Shown here one piece after another: positions 21,965 through 31,486 of a stretch of DNA of 64,000 nucleotides (the first letter of the stretch is position 1; every line of letters begins with the position of its first letter). The notes below the pieces were generated by a model, which was given only the letters and a program-made list of their open reading frames with translations, ran no database searches and was not told the DNA's origin. A program made the position numbers and the translations under genes. Origin of the DNA: Methylumidiphilus sp963753955 (lineage in GTDB: Bacteria; Pseudomonadota; Gammaproteobacteria; Methylococcales; Methylococcaceae); NCBI GenBank assembly GCA_963753955.1, contig CAVWEM010000011.1, positions 62,001 to 126,000 on the forward strand, read 5' to 3'.

Positions 21965-23515
21965 ATGATTCACAAGCATCTAAGTTCTTACTGGCAACAT
22001 TTGGGCAACGATGTTCCCGCCGGAATCGTGGTATTCCTGGTCGCCTTGCCCTTGTGCCTGGGGATTGCCCTGGCGTCCGGCGCGCCTTTGGTCGCAGGCT
22101 TGGTTTCAGGCATTGTCGGTGGTTTGGCCGTGGCTTGGCTCAGTGGTTCGCAACTGAGCGTCAGCGGCCCGGCGGCCGGCCTGACCGTCATCGTGCTGCA
22201 TGCCATCGAGAAACTGGGCAGCTTCCAGGGCTTTCTGCTCGCCGTGGTGGTCGCAGGTGGAATCCAATTGTTGTTAGGTTTCCTGCGGGCAGGCATCATC
22301 GGCGCTTATTTTCCTTCGGCAGTGATCAAAGGCATGTTGGCAGCCATCGGTTTGATTCTGATTATGAAGCAGATACCCCATGTGGTGGGTTTTGACGCGG
22401 ATTTCGAGGGCGATGAAGCTTACATGCCTGCCGATGCCGAAACCACAATCGACGAGATCTTCAAGTCCTTCGGCGCTTTTTCACTGGGTCCGATTATCGT
22501 CAGCGTGGTTTCCATTGTCATTTTGCTGTGCTGGGAATCCAGCTTCGTCAAGCGCAAGCGGATTCTGGCGGCGGTTCCCGGGCCTTTGCTCGCGGTTTTA
22601 TGGGGCGTGGGCTTCAATATTTACACGCAGGATTCCACCTGCCTGTCGATCCATCCCGAACATCTGGTCAGCCTGCCGGTCTTGCAGGGCATCGAAGGTT
22701 TCTTCCATGTGCTGACTTTCCCCGATTTCTCCCAGTACGCCAACCCCGAGATCTATTCCGTTGCTGTTGCCCTGGCCATCGTCGCTAGCCTGGAAACCCT
22801 GTTGAGCTTGGAGGCGACGGACAAGCTGGATCCATTGAAAAGAGTGGCCTCCACCAACCAGGAATTGAAGGCGCAAGGCGTAGGCAATCTCATCAGTGGA
22901 ATGCTCGGCGGCTTGCCGATGACGGCAGTCATCGTGCGCAGTTCCGCCAATATCAACGCCGGCGGCAGAACCAAATTGGCTAGTTTCATCCATGGTGTCT
23001 TGTTGCTGTCAAGCGTGATGTTCCTGTCCCAATACCTTAATTTGATACCCTTGGCCTGCCTGGCTTCTATTCTGTTGTTGACCGGTTACAAGCTGGCCAA
23101 ACCCAAGCTTTTTCTGGAAATGCACCGCAAAGGCATGAACCAACTCGCGCCCTTCGTGATCACCGTGGCCGCTATTTTGGTGAGCGATTTATTGAAAGGC
23201 ATGGCCATCGGGATGGTGTGCGGCTTGTTTTTTGTGCTAAAAGCGAATTACCACGCGGCGATTACCTTGACCCAGGACGGCAACCATTATCTGCTCAGGT
23301 TGCACAAAGACGTTTCGTTTCTGAACAAGGCGCTGCTGCGGAGTTATCTCGGTCGGGTAGGCACCAATGGCCATTTGCTGATTGATGGCAGCAAGGCGCA
23401 GTTCGTCGACCAGGACATTATGGAAACTATCCAGGATTTCCTCAATGCCGCCAAGGACAGCAACATCACAGTGGAGTTGAAAAAAGTCGGCAACTTGAGT
23501 CAGTCGAGCGAGTAG
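21965..23515 (+). CDS. SulP-family anion transporter
   Basis: 516 residues from ATG 21965 (AAAGGGG upstream). The N-terminal transport domain has the SulP opening LGNDVPAGIVVFLVALPLCL and GSQLSVSGPAAGLTVIVLHA, then about 12 hydrophobic segments to residue ~425. The motif LGGLPMTAVIVRSSANINAG (about 317-336) matches the conserved SulP TM8 region. The last ~85 residues form a short STAS-like domain (VSFLNKALLRSYLG, HLLIDGSKAQFVDQD). Known substrates are sulfate, bicarbonate and dicarboxylates; the one used here cannot be told. Complete, GC-rich, first clear core gene to the right of the integron. Confidence 0.9.
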   Translation: MIHKHLSSYWQHLGNDVPAGIVVFLVALPLCLGIALASGAPLVAGLVSGIVGGLAVAWLSGSQLSVSGPAAGLTVIVLHAIEKLGSFQGFLLAVVVAGGIQLLLGFLRAGIIGAYFPSAVIKGMLAAIGLILIMKQIPHVVGFDADFEGDEAYMPADAETTIDEIFKSFGAFSLGPIIVSVVSIVILLCWESSFVKRKRILAAVPGPLLAVLWGVGFNIYTQDSTCLSIHPEHLVSLPVLQGIEGFFHVLTFPDFSQYANPEIYSVAVALAIVASLETLLSLEATDKLDPLKRVASTNQELKAQGVGNLISGMLGGLPMTAVIVRSSANINAGGRTKLASFIHGVLLLSSVMFLSQYLNLIPLACLASILLLTGYKLAKPKLFLEMHRKGMNQLAPFVITVAAILVSDLLKGMAIGMVCGLFFVLKANYHAAITLTQDGNHYLLRLHKDVSFLNKALLRSYLGRVGTNGHLLIDGSKAQFVDQDIMETIQDFLNAAKDSNITVELKKVGNLSQSSE

Positions 23516-23539
23516 GTGCGGTAAGGAACGAACCGCACC
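23515..23539. repeat. REP palindrome after the SulP gene
   Basis: Arms GGTGCGGT / ACCGCACC around AAGGAACGA, the same unit as next to RAYT at 16340. A weaker second half follows to about 23580. It shows the REP family is not restricted to the integron. Confidence 0.75.
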
Positions 23540-23587
23540 CATCGCGGAATGAGAGGTTCGGGTCGCAAGCTCCCCGCACCCTGCGCA

Positions 23588-23888
23588 CTAGGCATCAGTG
23601 CCAAAAGGCAGTGCCGGTCTGGTTGGCACCCGACTAGTGGGGATTTCGTTATTGATCTGCTGGGCGGACGGGAAGACATAAATGTCATCGCCCGCGCCCC
23701 CGTTGCCGGTGCAGCCCGACGGCAGCGGATTGGTCGTCAAATTCCGGGTGACCTTCAGCGTGGCGGGCGAACCCCGGCCGTCCCCTGGAAGCGTGTGGGC
23801 GGCATCCGAGTAGCCGTCATAAAGGAAGGGAATAAGGCTTGCCGACCGGGATGCCGCCGGGGATGTTGGTGCTGGTCGCCAGGCGGGG
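23588..23888 (-). other. decayed stretch, minus-strand coding remnant
   Basis: About 300 bases with no intact gene. On the minus strand an open frame runs to a stop near 23588 and reads NIPGGIPVGKPYSL-like and GNGGAGDDIYVFPSAQQIN, resembling the C-terminal part of a secreted protein, but I cannot name it. No start or full domain. Confidence 0.3.
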
Positions 23889-24351
23889 GTGCCGAAAGGC
23901 ACGCCGGGGACACCCTTGTTGAATGCCATTGAATTCAGGAAGAAAGACATCGACGCAGCCTTGCCCACTGCCAACAGTGAAATGGCACGGGCCAGCGACA
24001 GGATCATCCATGAATATCTGGCCCGTCTCGAATCCGGGGAAATTTCCCACCTGATTCGCAATCGGCTGCTGAATAGCCTGTCTGCCGGCGAAATAGGCGA
24101 GGGAGGGTGTCGCCCATTCCCTGCACATGAGCGTAAGGACTTTGCAGAGGAAACTCAAAGAGGAGAGCTTGACTTTCAAGGGGCTGGTTGACGACATGCG
24201 CCGCGAACTGGCCATCCAGTACATGCGCGATTCCCGGCTGACCATAGGCGAAATTACCTATTTGCTCGGGTTTTCCGACCCGAGCAATTTTACTCGGGCA
24301 TTCCGGCGATGGACTGAAATGTCACCGAATTCTTTCTGGGCGCACAAGTAA
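23889..24351 (+). pseudogene. AraC-family regulator remnant, frameshifted
   Basis: The upstream frame reads ASDRIIHEYLARLESGEISH and RNRLLNSLSAGE, the linker before the AraC DNA-binding domain. It then loses frame near 24095-24110 and resumes one base over as MSVRTLQRKLKEESLTFKGL, with LGFSDPSNFTRAFRRWTEMS to the stop at 24351. The second helix-turn-helix is complete. The N-terminal sensor domain is missing, so it is a relic even if the frameshift were an error. Confidence 0.7.
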
Positions 24352-24422
24352 TGGCAAAAATCGACATAATTCGCTTATGCCTTTTTTGGAAATTCGATAA
24401 TGCTCGGCCAACTTGGCGAACT

Positions 24423-24545
24423 TCATGAAGGCCGGGGCTTGGCGGCCTCGACCTCGGCGCACCATTGCTCCATCAAGGCCTCGCGGCGGGCTTTACCCAC
24501 ACCCGCGCTGTTCTTCCGCAATTCATCTACCCTGAGGATGTTATC
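24423..24545 (-). other. short minus-strand C-terminal coding fragment
   Basis: Reads VDELRKNSAGVGKARREALM then EQWCAEVEAAKPRPS and a stop. The RREALMEQW pattern is like the end of tyrosine integrases, but the fragment is too short for a firm call. Confidence 0.25.
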
Positions 24546-24572
24546 CGAGGCTTGGCGCGGCTAAGGTCGGCC

Positions 24573-24743
24573 CTATTCGCAGGCCTTGAGGCTGGCGAAA
24601 TAGGCCGCCAAGTTGTCAATATCCTCGTCTTTCAGGTTGGCCGCCATCGGCGACATCATCGGGTTGACGCGGGTCTTGCCTCGGAAAGCCTTCAGTTGCG
24701 CGGACAGATAGTCCGCCTTCTGGCCCGCCAGATTGGGGAACAT
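24573..24743 (-). pseudogene. cytochrome c (c4/c553-type) C-terminal fragment
   Basis: 57 codons: MFPNLAGQKADYLSAQLKAF, then NPMMSPMAANLKDEDIDNLA and AAYFASLKACE. The NLAGQ...YL..QL..F and the Met ligand region followed by DEDI..LAAYFASL are the class I cytochrome c C-terminal pattern. The haem-binding CxxCH half is missing. With the AraC relic it marks this stretch as decayed sequence. Confidence 0.7.
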
Positions 24744-24800
24744 GCCCGTCGGACTGCTTCTCCTCTGTCGATTGTTTTTTTGATTGCTTTTTTCAAACGA

Positions 24801-24818
24801 CTGTAACCGTTTCTTCTT
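24801..24818 (+). promoter_or_regulatory. candidate Pho box upstream of the phosphatase genes
   Basis: CTGTAACCGTTTCTTCTT; only 8 of 18 positions fit the Pho box consensus, but CTGTAAC is shared with the better candidate at 28118. About 150 bases upstream of the first gene of the block. Confidence 0.3.
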
Positions 24819-24969
24819 TAAACGGCAACAAACCCTTCCTAGACTTCAACATCACTCGCCCCCCCTGCGTCCGCTGAGGATACCTCAATGAGGGGGATTC
24901 GTTTGGCGCGAAGAAAAATCCTTGAGCGCGCATCCATCCAGTCCACTTTTAAGCCTTAAGGAATGCCTT

Positions 24970-25614
24970 ATGGAGTTTTCCCTCAAGTCCCTACTGACTT
25001 TTATCCGTCTGGTGCTACTGTCATTTACGCTAGCGACCTTTTTTTCTACCAGCACACAAGCAGCAGCGAAAAATAACGCCCAAGAATTGGACGGCAAGCA
25101 CATCGCCTCTCTATTGCAAGCCAAAGGCAAGCTTGCACCGCCGCCCGCCGGGGTGGCCGACCTCAAATTCCGGGAATTCTTCAAAATGCCCATCGGGCCA
25201 GGCGGGCTGGAGCCCACGGAAAAGCTGCTGGGTTTGAACGGTACGCGTGTGCGGATCTTTGGCTACATGGTCAACGCCGAGGAACCCTCGCCCGGCCCGT
25301 TCATTCTTGCCCCTCTCTCCGTGTCCATGGCGGAAAAAGAGGACGGCCCCGCCGATGACATGCCTGCGACAGTGGTATTCGTCCATATCGAGAACGGTGG
25401 CGGGCTAATCGTGCCGCACATTCCGGGCCTGCTCAAACTGACCGGCATTCTCGACTTGGGCAACCGGGAAGAACCCGATGGCCGGGTTTCCTCCGTCAGG
25501 CTACAGATCGATCCAGACCTATCGAGAAAGCTCCTAGGCGGCAGCCAAGTCAACCGTGCGGGGAAAACCTCCCATTCATCGCCAAAGAAGGTGGCACACC
25601 GGGCGGGCATTTAG
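24970..25614 (+). CDS. secreted hypothetical protein upstream of alkaline phosphatase
   Basis: 214 residues from ATG 24970; the earlier ATG at 24922 would place a charged stretch before the signal peptide. The signal covers residues 1-31 (LLTFIRLVLLSFTLATFFST, with AAA as the cleavage region). The mature protein has GTRVRIFGYMVNAEEPSPGP, VVFVHI, PGLLKLTGILDLG and GRVSSVRLQ, which recalls the OB-fold-like DUF3299 type proteins (GYM-V motif), though I am not certain. It precedes the phosphatase gene by 42 bases and is likely in the same operon, so a role in phosphate scavenging or metallation is possible. Confidence 0.6.
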   Translation: MEFSLKSLLTFIRLVLLSFTLATFFSTSTQAAAKNNAQELDGKHIASLLQAKGKLAPPPAGVADLKFREFFKMPIGPGGLEPTEKLLGLNGTRVRIFGYMVNAEEPSPGPFILAPLSVSMAEKEDGPADDMPATVVFVHIENGGGLIVPHIPGLLKLTGILDLGNREEPDGRVSSVRLQIDPDLSRKLLGGSQVNRAGKTSHSSPKKVAHRAGI

Positions 25615-25656
25615 GCCACCATCAAACCTATACCTTAACAATCCTGGAGAAACGAA

Positions 25657-28005
25657 ATGTGCAAACCCGAATTTGTTCGCCAATGCCTTGCCGCAGCCGT
25701 TGCCGCAACGCTCTGCGCCACCGCCGAGACCAGCTTCGCCTCATCAATCTCACGCCTGACCCCCCCCAGTGATACGAGCCTCGCCCCATCGGTCGTCATT
25801 TCGCGCTTCCTGCCCGGTCAGAAGTTTGACCTGCAAGCGACGGTGCAACCGGATGCAGGCCTAACGGTCAGCTCCGTGGTGTTTTCCGTGGATGGCAGCC
25901 CCGTCACTGCAGCCCCCAACGCCTCAAGCCTGGTTATCACCGGCTTGGTGAGTGGTTTGTCAAGCGGCAGCGCGGTAGCCTCGGTGCGCGCGTATTCCAA
26001 TTTCACCACCGGTATCCACTCGCTCAGGGCCACAGCCACTTTAAGCAATGGTTCCACCGTCACGAAAGACGGCAATTTCGAGATCATCGGCACTTCGCTG
26101 TCTGGCAATACAGTGAAGAACATCATCATTCTGCTCGGAGATGGCATGGGCGCGGCCCACCGCACGGCGGCGCGCATCGTTTCGCAGGGCTACTCGCAAG
26201 GCAAGGCAAAAAGCAGGCTGGCGATGGACACCTTTCCGTTCACCGGGATGGTGATGACCTCGTCGCTGAACTCCATCGTCACTGACTCCGCGCCCGGCAT
26301 GTCTGGTTATGTCAGCGGCAACAAGAACCAGAACAGCCAGGAAGGCGTGTGGCCGGACGATACCACGGATGCCTTCGACAACCCCCGCATCGAATATCTG
26401 TCGGAATATCTGCACCGCCAACAAGGCAAGTCCCTCGGCCTGGTCACCACGGCGGACGTTTTCGACGCCACTCCGGCTGCGAATGCCGTGCATACCTCCA
26501 ACCGTAATAACGGAACCGGCATCGTCGACCAATATCTCGACGACCGCAACCTCACCGGCCTTTCTGTGCTGATGGGCGGTGGCCGCAAATGGTTCTTGCC
26601 AAACTCGACGAACGCGATCCAGCCCGTGTCCGGCACCTACAACATCGTCAACGGTTCGCAACGCACCACTTCCACTGACTATGTGCTACCTTCCGACATC
26701 GTTGCCGGGTGGGGGACAGCGCCGGGTGCCCTCGACAATAACCGCGACCTGATCGGCGACTTCAAGGCGGCGGGGTTTTCCTACGCCAGCACCAAGACTG
26801 AATTGGATTCCGCCACCACCACCCCTGACAAGCTGCTTGGCCTGTTCGCGTGGTCTAATATGAATGTGGCCTTGGACAAGATCGGCAAACGTCGCGGCAA
26901 ATCGACCGTGGTTGACGATTACGGTTTGCCAGACCAGCCGATGCTGGATGAGATGGCCAGCGCGGCCCTGAAGGTGCTGGCGAAGAATCCTGGCGGCTTC
27001 ATCGCGATGATAGAAGGCGCGTCCATCGACAAGCAGGCGCATTTGATGGATACCGACCGCTGGATTCTGGAAACGATTGAATTCGACCATGCCGTGCAAG
27101 TCGCCAAGGATTTCGCCGCCGCCAATCCTGGCACATTGGTGATTGTCACCGCCGACCACGAATGCTCGGGTGCCGCCATCATCGGGGCATCGACCGTCAG
27201 TGCTGTGACTTTGTCATCCAATGCAACCGCAACACCCAGTGGCGGCACCAAGACCAGCCTGATGCGTGACGGCAGCCCTAGCGCTGCGATTGCCCCAGGT
27301 GCCTCGCCGGCCAATCCGGTCGTAGGTACCTACGATGCAGCCAAGTTCCCGGCCTACAGCAATAGCCCGGACGGCTACCCGGCCACCACTGACATCGACT
27401 ACAAGATGTTGATTGGTTATGGTGCCAACGCCGACCGTTACGAGACTTGGCTGACCAATGCGACGCCTACGCAAGATTCCCAACAGCCCTTTATCAAAGC
27501 CGGCACCAACAACCCCTACCCTGCCTTAAGCAGCTACCCGCCCTTCGTCAATAGCCGCAACAGCGGCACTGGCTTCTTTGTGACCGGACAGGTGCCAGGT
27601 GACCAAGCTGTGCATACCGCGACCGACATTCCCCTATCTGCCATGGGACTAGGCGCGGAACTCTTCACGGGTGTGATGGACAACACGGAGGTGTTCTTCA
27701 AACTGGCACAAGCCACCCTCGCCGGCGTTCCGGCAAGCACTGCCAATCCGGTCAAGCTCAACCCAACCACGCAAGAGCAATGCTTGTTAAACTGGGTTGA
27801 AACTTCCCAATATGCCAACTTGGTTTTACCTGCCGGCGCTACGACCCAAATATCCCCACCTTATACCTACCGCTACTACAGCAAAACCAACGCCTACGTA
27901 GGTATTTCTTCTGACAACAACCACGTATTTTACCTGGGGCCAAATGGCGTCATGCAAGACGTGGGGGCTCTGGCAACTTGGTTGACTGCGGCCAAGTGCC
28001 TGTAA
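25657..28005 (+). CDS. secreted PhoA-type alkaline phosphatase with extra C-terminal domain
   Basis: 782 residues with a signal peptide (cleavage near SFASS). After an Ig-like N-terminal region (about 35-145) comes the alkaline phosphatase core: NIIILLGDGMGAAH with the metal-binding Asp, IVTDSAPGMSGYVSG with the nucleophile region, GGGRKWF, IEGASIDKQAHLMD and VTADHECSG. These are the metal ligands and active site of the PhoA family. The last ~75 residues (LLNWVETSQYANL, YTYRYYSKTNAYVGIS, NNHVFYLGPNGV, DVGAL) form a separate module also present in the next gene. It releases phosphate from organic esters outside the cytoplasm. Confidence 0.9.
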   Translation: MCKPEFVRQCLAAAVAATLCATAETSFASSISRLTPPSDTSLAPSVVISRFLPGQKFDLQATVQPDAGLTVSSVVFSVDGSPVTAAPNASSLVITGLVSGLSSGSAVASVRAYSNFTTGIHSLRATATLSNGSTVTKDGNFEIIGTSLSGNTVKNIIILLGDGMGAAHRTAARIVSQGYSQGKAKSRLAMDTFPFTGMVMTSSLNSIVTDSAPGMSGYVSGNKNQNSQEGVWPDDTTDAFDNPRIEYLSEYLHRQQGKSLGLVTTADVFDATPAANAVHTSNRNNGTGIVDQYLDDRNLTGLSVLMGGGRKWFLPNSTNAIQPVSGTYNIVNGSQRTTSTDYVLPSDIVAGWGTAPGALDNNRDLIGDFKAAGFSYASTKTELDSATTTPDKLLGLFAWSNMNVALDKIGKRRGKSTVVDDYGLPDQPMLDEMASAALKVLAKNPGGFIAMIEGASIDKQAHLMDTDRWILETIEFDHAVQVAKDFAAANPGTLVIVTADHECSGAAIIGASTVSAVTLSSNATATPSGGTKTSLMRDGSPSAAIAPGASPANPVVGTYDAAKFPAYSNSPDGYPATTDIDYKMLIGYGANADRYETWLTNATPTQDSQQPFIKAGTNNPYPALSSYPPFVNSRNSGTGFFVTGQVPGDQAVHTATDIPLSAMGLGAELFTGVMDNTEVFFKLAQATLAGVPASTANPVKLNPTTQEQCLLNWVETSQYANLVLPAGATTQISPPYTYRYYSKTNAYVGISSDNNHVFYLGPNGVMQDVGALATWLTAAKCL

Positions 28006-28047
28006 AGCTTGGGCTGGGTTCATTTAAGGCTATAAGTTGGGCGGGGA

Positions 28048-28075
28048 AACTGCGTCGCAATCGGGCGACGCAGTT
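28048..28075 (+). terminator. hairpin after the PhoA-type gene
   Basis: Perfect 11-bp stem AACTGCGTCGC / GCGACGCAGTT with a 6-base loop 42 bases after the stop codon. The T-run is weak (CCACTTT), so it may act as a terminator only in part. Confidence 0.55.
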
Positions 28076-28117
28076 CCACTTTCGGCTTAAAGAACGTGGT
28101 TTTTGCCATTTTTCTCG

Positions 28118-28135
28118 CTGTAACAGAACCTTCAT
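28118..28135 (+). promoter_or_regulatory. candidate Pho box upstream of the PhoD-like gene
   Basis: CTGTAACAGAACCTTCAT agrees with the Pho box consensus (two CTGTCAT repeats 4 bases apart) at 13 of 18 positions, about 100 bases before the start codon. Suggests PhoB control under phosphate limitation. Confidence 0.5.
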
Positions 28136-28235
28136 GAAGCCATGCTAAATAGAAGCTTCGGCCCGGCGTGTGAAAACCCATTCACACGCAGGTTTCCAAC
28201 TGGTTCTCTGTCCATCCACCCCATTCGCCAAAGCC

Positions 28236-30434
28236 ATGACTCATCCATTCCCTACCCATAAACTCTCCCGAATCGGGAGATTGTCAATGCTCTCGGTTGT
28301 TGCCGGCAGTTTCGCACTGTCTCCGCTGCCCGCCAACGCGACTGTTTCTTTTCTTGGCGTCGCAGCAGGCGATGCCTCCAGCACCAGTGCCATCGTGTGG
28401 ACGCGCGCCATGGACGACACGGGTCCAGCCAATTTGACTTTGTGGGTTTCCAGCGATCCTGCGCTGGTCAGAAGTCCATTGATTACCACTGGGCTGGCCA
28501 CGGACGCGGCCAAGGACTACACATTGAAAGTCCCCTTGACTGGATTGCAACCTGGGACGGTGTATTACTACCAATTCGTCGGCCCGTCCAACGAACTAAG
28601 CGGGGTCGGCAAGTTCAAGACCGCACCCGACCCGATGGCGAACGCGCCAGTCCACTTTGGCTTTAGCGGCGACATGGACGGACTCATGCGCCCCTATGCG
28701 CTGGCGAGCAGCATACCCGCGCAGAATTTCGATTTCTACATGAACCTCGGCGACGTGATCTACGAAAATGCCAGCAATGCCGGTGTGACCAACGGTACGC
28801 CCGGACCTAATAACTCTCCTTCGGTGACCCTTTCCGGCACCCTCCCGGCACCCTCCGCGACGGGCGCGACCCAAGCACAGTTGTTCAACGATTACTCGAA
28901 AAAGTACCGCGAGCAATTCCTCCCAGTGAACTCAGGCGGCCAGAACAGCCTTCAATCGTTCTATGCCGCCCAAGGCAATTACACACTGTACGACAACCAT
29001 GAACTCGGCAACCGGCAATACGTCAACGGTGGCGCGCCTGCGGGTGGGCCGGTCGGCGACATGCCGACGGGCGCCGGCGTGGATGCCCGTGCGTCCAGCA
29101 ACGATGTCAACACTAGCGGCACTTTCATCAACCAAACCCAGGGCTTCCTGACCCTGCAGCAGGTGTTCCTGAACTACCAGCCGATTGCAAACCGCGGCAC
29201 GGTCAACGCTCCCAGCGACCCGCGCACCCATGGCACCAAGCAACTTTACCTCGCCCAGCAATGGGGCAAGAATGTGCTGTTTATCAACACGGATACCCGC
29301 TCCTACCGCGACATCCGCATCAAGACCGCCGCCAACGCCGACGACACCACGGCGCCCCGCGCCAACAACCCAGGCCGCACCATGCTCGGCACCACCCAAC
29401 TCCAGTTGCTAGAGCAGGTGCTGTTCAACGCGCAAAACGCAGGCGTGACCTGGAAATTCATCACCACCTCCGATCCCATCGACCAGTTGGGGCCGATAGG
29501 CGGGGCCTTGTCGCTGTCCAACCTGCCCAGCTTCGGCACAGGCGTGGATGGCAATGGCGCGATCTCCACCTACAGCCCGGTCAGTTCTGATGGCGGCAAG
29601 TCGTGGATGGGCGGCTATCGCGCCGAGCGCAACGCCTTGCCGAAATACATCGCCGACAACAAGATCACGAATGTGGTGTTCATCTCCACCGATGACCATC
29701 AGAACCGCGTCAACGAACTCACCTACTCGCCCACCGGTGAGACGGAAAAGCAGTCATCCTATGTGAAGGTTCCTTATACCTTCGAGATTGTGGCAGGCCC
29801 CTTGGGCGCGACAGGCCCAGACCTGATCACCAATCATACCTTCGCCATGGCCCAGCAACTCGCGGGCAGTATCGCCGCCGCGCAATCGGCGGCCGGCATC
29901 GAACCCCTTGGCCTGCAAGGGTATCCGGGGATCAGAAACGTCAGGCGCGAAAAGGATACTAACGCCAGCACTAACCCCACGGCGGTTGATTTCTACAGCC
30001 CCGACACGTTCAACTACAACACGCTGGATGTAAGCACCACCGGAACTCTGACCGTGACCAGCTTCGGCATCACCGCCACCGCCCAAAACAGCGCCTCAGA
30101 ATATAACGCTACAACCAACCCTGTGCGCCCGATATTCAGCTTCCAGGTGGATCCGGTGGCAAGCGCCATCCCGCCTGGCAAGCTGCTTGTTCAACTGGGC
30201 GGAAACCGCTTACCCCGGCTTGTTTTCCCCGCCTGGGAGCAGTGCGCAGGTTCTCGCGCCCTATACCTATCGCTACTATGGGAAAACAAACAGCTATCTG
30301 GGTGTCTCCTCCGCCAACAACCATGTCTACTACCTGGGACCGGAAGGAGTCATTCAAGATGTTGGAGATTTGTCAGGATGGTTGGTCGCGGCAAAGTGCC
30401 AGTGAGTCGAACGTGGTCCGAGGCAGCCCTGTGA
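28236..30434 (+). CDS. secreted PhoD-like alkaline phosphatase, frameshifted near the C-terminus
   Basis: ATG 28236 gives a signal peptide (SMLSVVAGSFALSPLPANA); the in-frame ATG at 28170 is less likely. An N-terminal PhoD domain (GVAAGDASSTSAIVWTRA, then GLQPGTVYYYQF) is followed by the metallophosphatase core: HFGFSGDMDG, FYMNLGDVIYEN, YDNHELGN, QQWGKNVLFINTDTRSYRD and VVFISTDDHQNRV. Ca/Fe-dependent PhoD enzymes cleave mono- and diesters. At about 30165-30187 the frame shifts: the +1 frame gives CLFNWAETAYPGLFSPPG to a stop at 30405, which is the same module as at the end of the PhoA-type protein. One base is therefore lost or gained; the frame as sequenced ends at 30434. Confidence 0.85.
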   Translation: MTHPFPTHKLSRIGRLSMLSVVAGSFALSPLPANATVSFLGVAAGDASSTSAIVWTRAMDDTGPANLTLWVSSDPALVRSPLITTGLATDAAKDYTLKVPLTGLQPGTVYYYQFVGPSNELSGVGKFKTAPDPMANAPVHFGFSGDMDGLMRPYALASSIPAQNFDFYMNLGDVIYENASNAGVTNGTPGPNNSPSVTLSGTLPAPSATGATQAQLFNDYSKKYREQFLPVNSGGQNSLQSFYAAQGNYTLYDNHELGNRQYVNGGAPAGGPVGDMPTGAGVDARASSNDVNTSGTFINQTQGFLTLQQVFLNYQPIANRGTVNAPSDPRTHGTKQLYLAQQWGKNVLFINTDTRSYRDIRIKTAANADDTTAPRANNPGRTMLGTTQLQLLEQVLFNAQNAGVTWKFITTSDPIDQLGPIGGALSLSNLPSFGTGVDGNGAISTYSPVSSDGGKSWMGGYRAERNALPKYIADNKITNVVFISTDDHQNRVNELTYSPTGETEKQSSYVKVPYTFEIVAGPLGATGPDLITNHTFAMAQQLAGSIAAAQSAAGIEPLGLQGYPGIRNVRREKDTNASTNPTAVDFYSPDTFNYNTLDVSTTGTLTVTSFGITATAQNSASEYNATTNPVRPIFSFQVDPVASAIPPGKLLVQLGGNRLPRLVFPAWEQCAGSRALYLSLLWENKQLSGCLLRQQPCLLPGTGRSHSRCWRFVRMVGRGKVPVSRTWSEAAL

Positions 30435-30464
30435 TTTGATTATGGCGGGATGCCGAATCTTGCA

Positions 30465-30500
30465 AACCGCATCGCCATCTGACGATGCGGTTTTACTTTT
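30465..30500 (+). terminator. rho-independent terminator after the PhoD-like gene
   Basis: 10-bp stem AACCGCATCG / CGATGCGGTT with an 8-base loop followed by TTACTTTTT. Confidence 0.8.
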
Positions 30501-30656
30501 TCCAATCACCCAAGGATTCTGGAACGCCGCATGGAAGTTGCAGAGGAACAGCCCGGCCAGAACGCCGAACACGGAAACTCTCCCAAGGTGAGAGGGGGCT
30601 ATGGATGCTAGCGCGGCTTTTCGAGGAAAAGGCGGCCCGTAGGCCGCCCGAAAGGT

Positions 30657-31244
30657 TTACCAGGAGCGAATCTCGCCAGTGTCGAGATGCACAAAGTCGG
30701 ATGAGGGGTAATAGCCAACCCCGCCCTGCTGCAAGGCGAGGGCCACTTGCTGTATGGCCCGTATGCCGACATCCTCGGTGCGCAGATCGATAGCCTTGCC
30801 CTGGATGTGCAGGCTATGCTCCGCAACGCCATGGCTGGCCCTGCGCAGCATCTGGTTGGTCTCGGGAGTCCGATAACCAGAGATGATGTTGTATTCGCCC
30901 CGCCCGCCGGTCAGCACGGTGACTGCGTACAGCAGGTCGAGCAAGGCCGGATCCATGATGCGGGCCTCTTCGGTGCGATGGTCGCGGAGAAAGTGGCTAA
31001 AATCGGCCAACAAGCCGGTATCATAATTTTGCTGGGGCGAGCAAATGAATCCCCATTCTTCCTTGGTGTTCGTGTTAAACAGAGCGATCTTGCGCTGTTT
31101 GCCCAAGGTGCTGGCGAAAGCGTCCGCCGACGGAATCAACAGGGAACCGGCCGCCGCGACTCCCACCCGGGTTAGAAAAGCTCGACGGCTGATGCCGCCT
31201 GCGACTTGATGGCCATGCTGGCCTTTGGAACGGTTAAAAATCAT
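30657..31244 (-). CDS. DUF882 / M15-family peptidase-like protein with Tat signal
   Basis: 195 residues from ATG at 31244; the upstream ATG at 31304 adds an unlikely leader. The N-terminus has SRRAFLTRVGVAAAGSLLIP, a twin-arginine signal. The domain shows NIISGYRTPETN, HSLHIQGKAIDLR and DFVHLDTGEIRSW: the His-Asp-His zinc ligands of the M15/VanY-like YcbK (DUF882) family. Such proteins act on peptidoglycan in the periplasm. It stands alone, convergent with the PhoD-like gene. Confidence 0.85.
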   Translation of the reverse strand: MIFNRSKGQHGHQVAGGISRRAFLTRVGVAAAGSLLIPSADAFASTLGKQRKIALFNTNTKEEWGFICSPQQNYDTGLLADFSHFLRDHRTEEARIMDPALLDLLYAVTVLTGGRGEYNIISGYRTPETNQMLRRASHGVAEHSLHIQGKAIDLRTEDVGIRAIQQVALALQQGGVGYYPSSDFVHLDTGEIRSW

Positions 31245-31486
31245 GCAATAAATCCTCGCTGGTGGGTGGCTGCCCGAAAAACGCAGCCTGGGGTTCCAGG
31301 ACACCCCTTTTATGATTGGTTCTAACTTTACCGACTAAACGCCCTCCAAATCAACCCTTAATTTAGGCATATGGATAGGCACTTTACAGGCCACACGGTA
31401 GACTCAGACGCCAAAAGCGCATATAGCCTAGGCTCGTGCCACTCTAAAATAAGCCATATTTTCTTATTTGGAAACAGTTTATTTTT

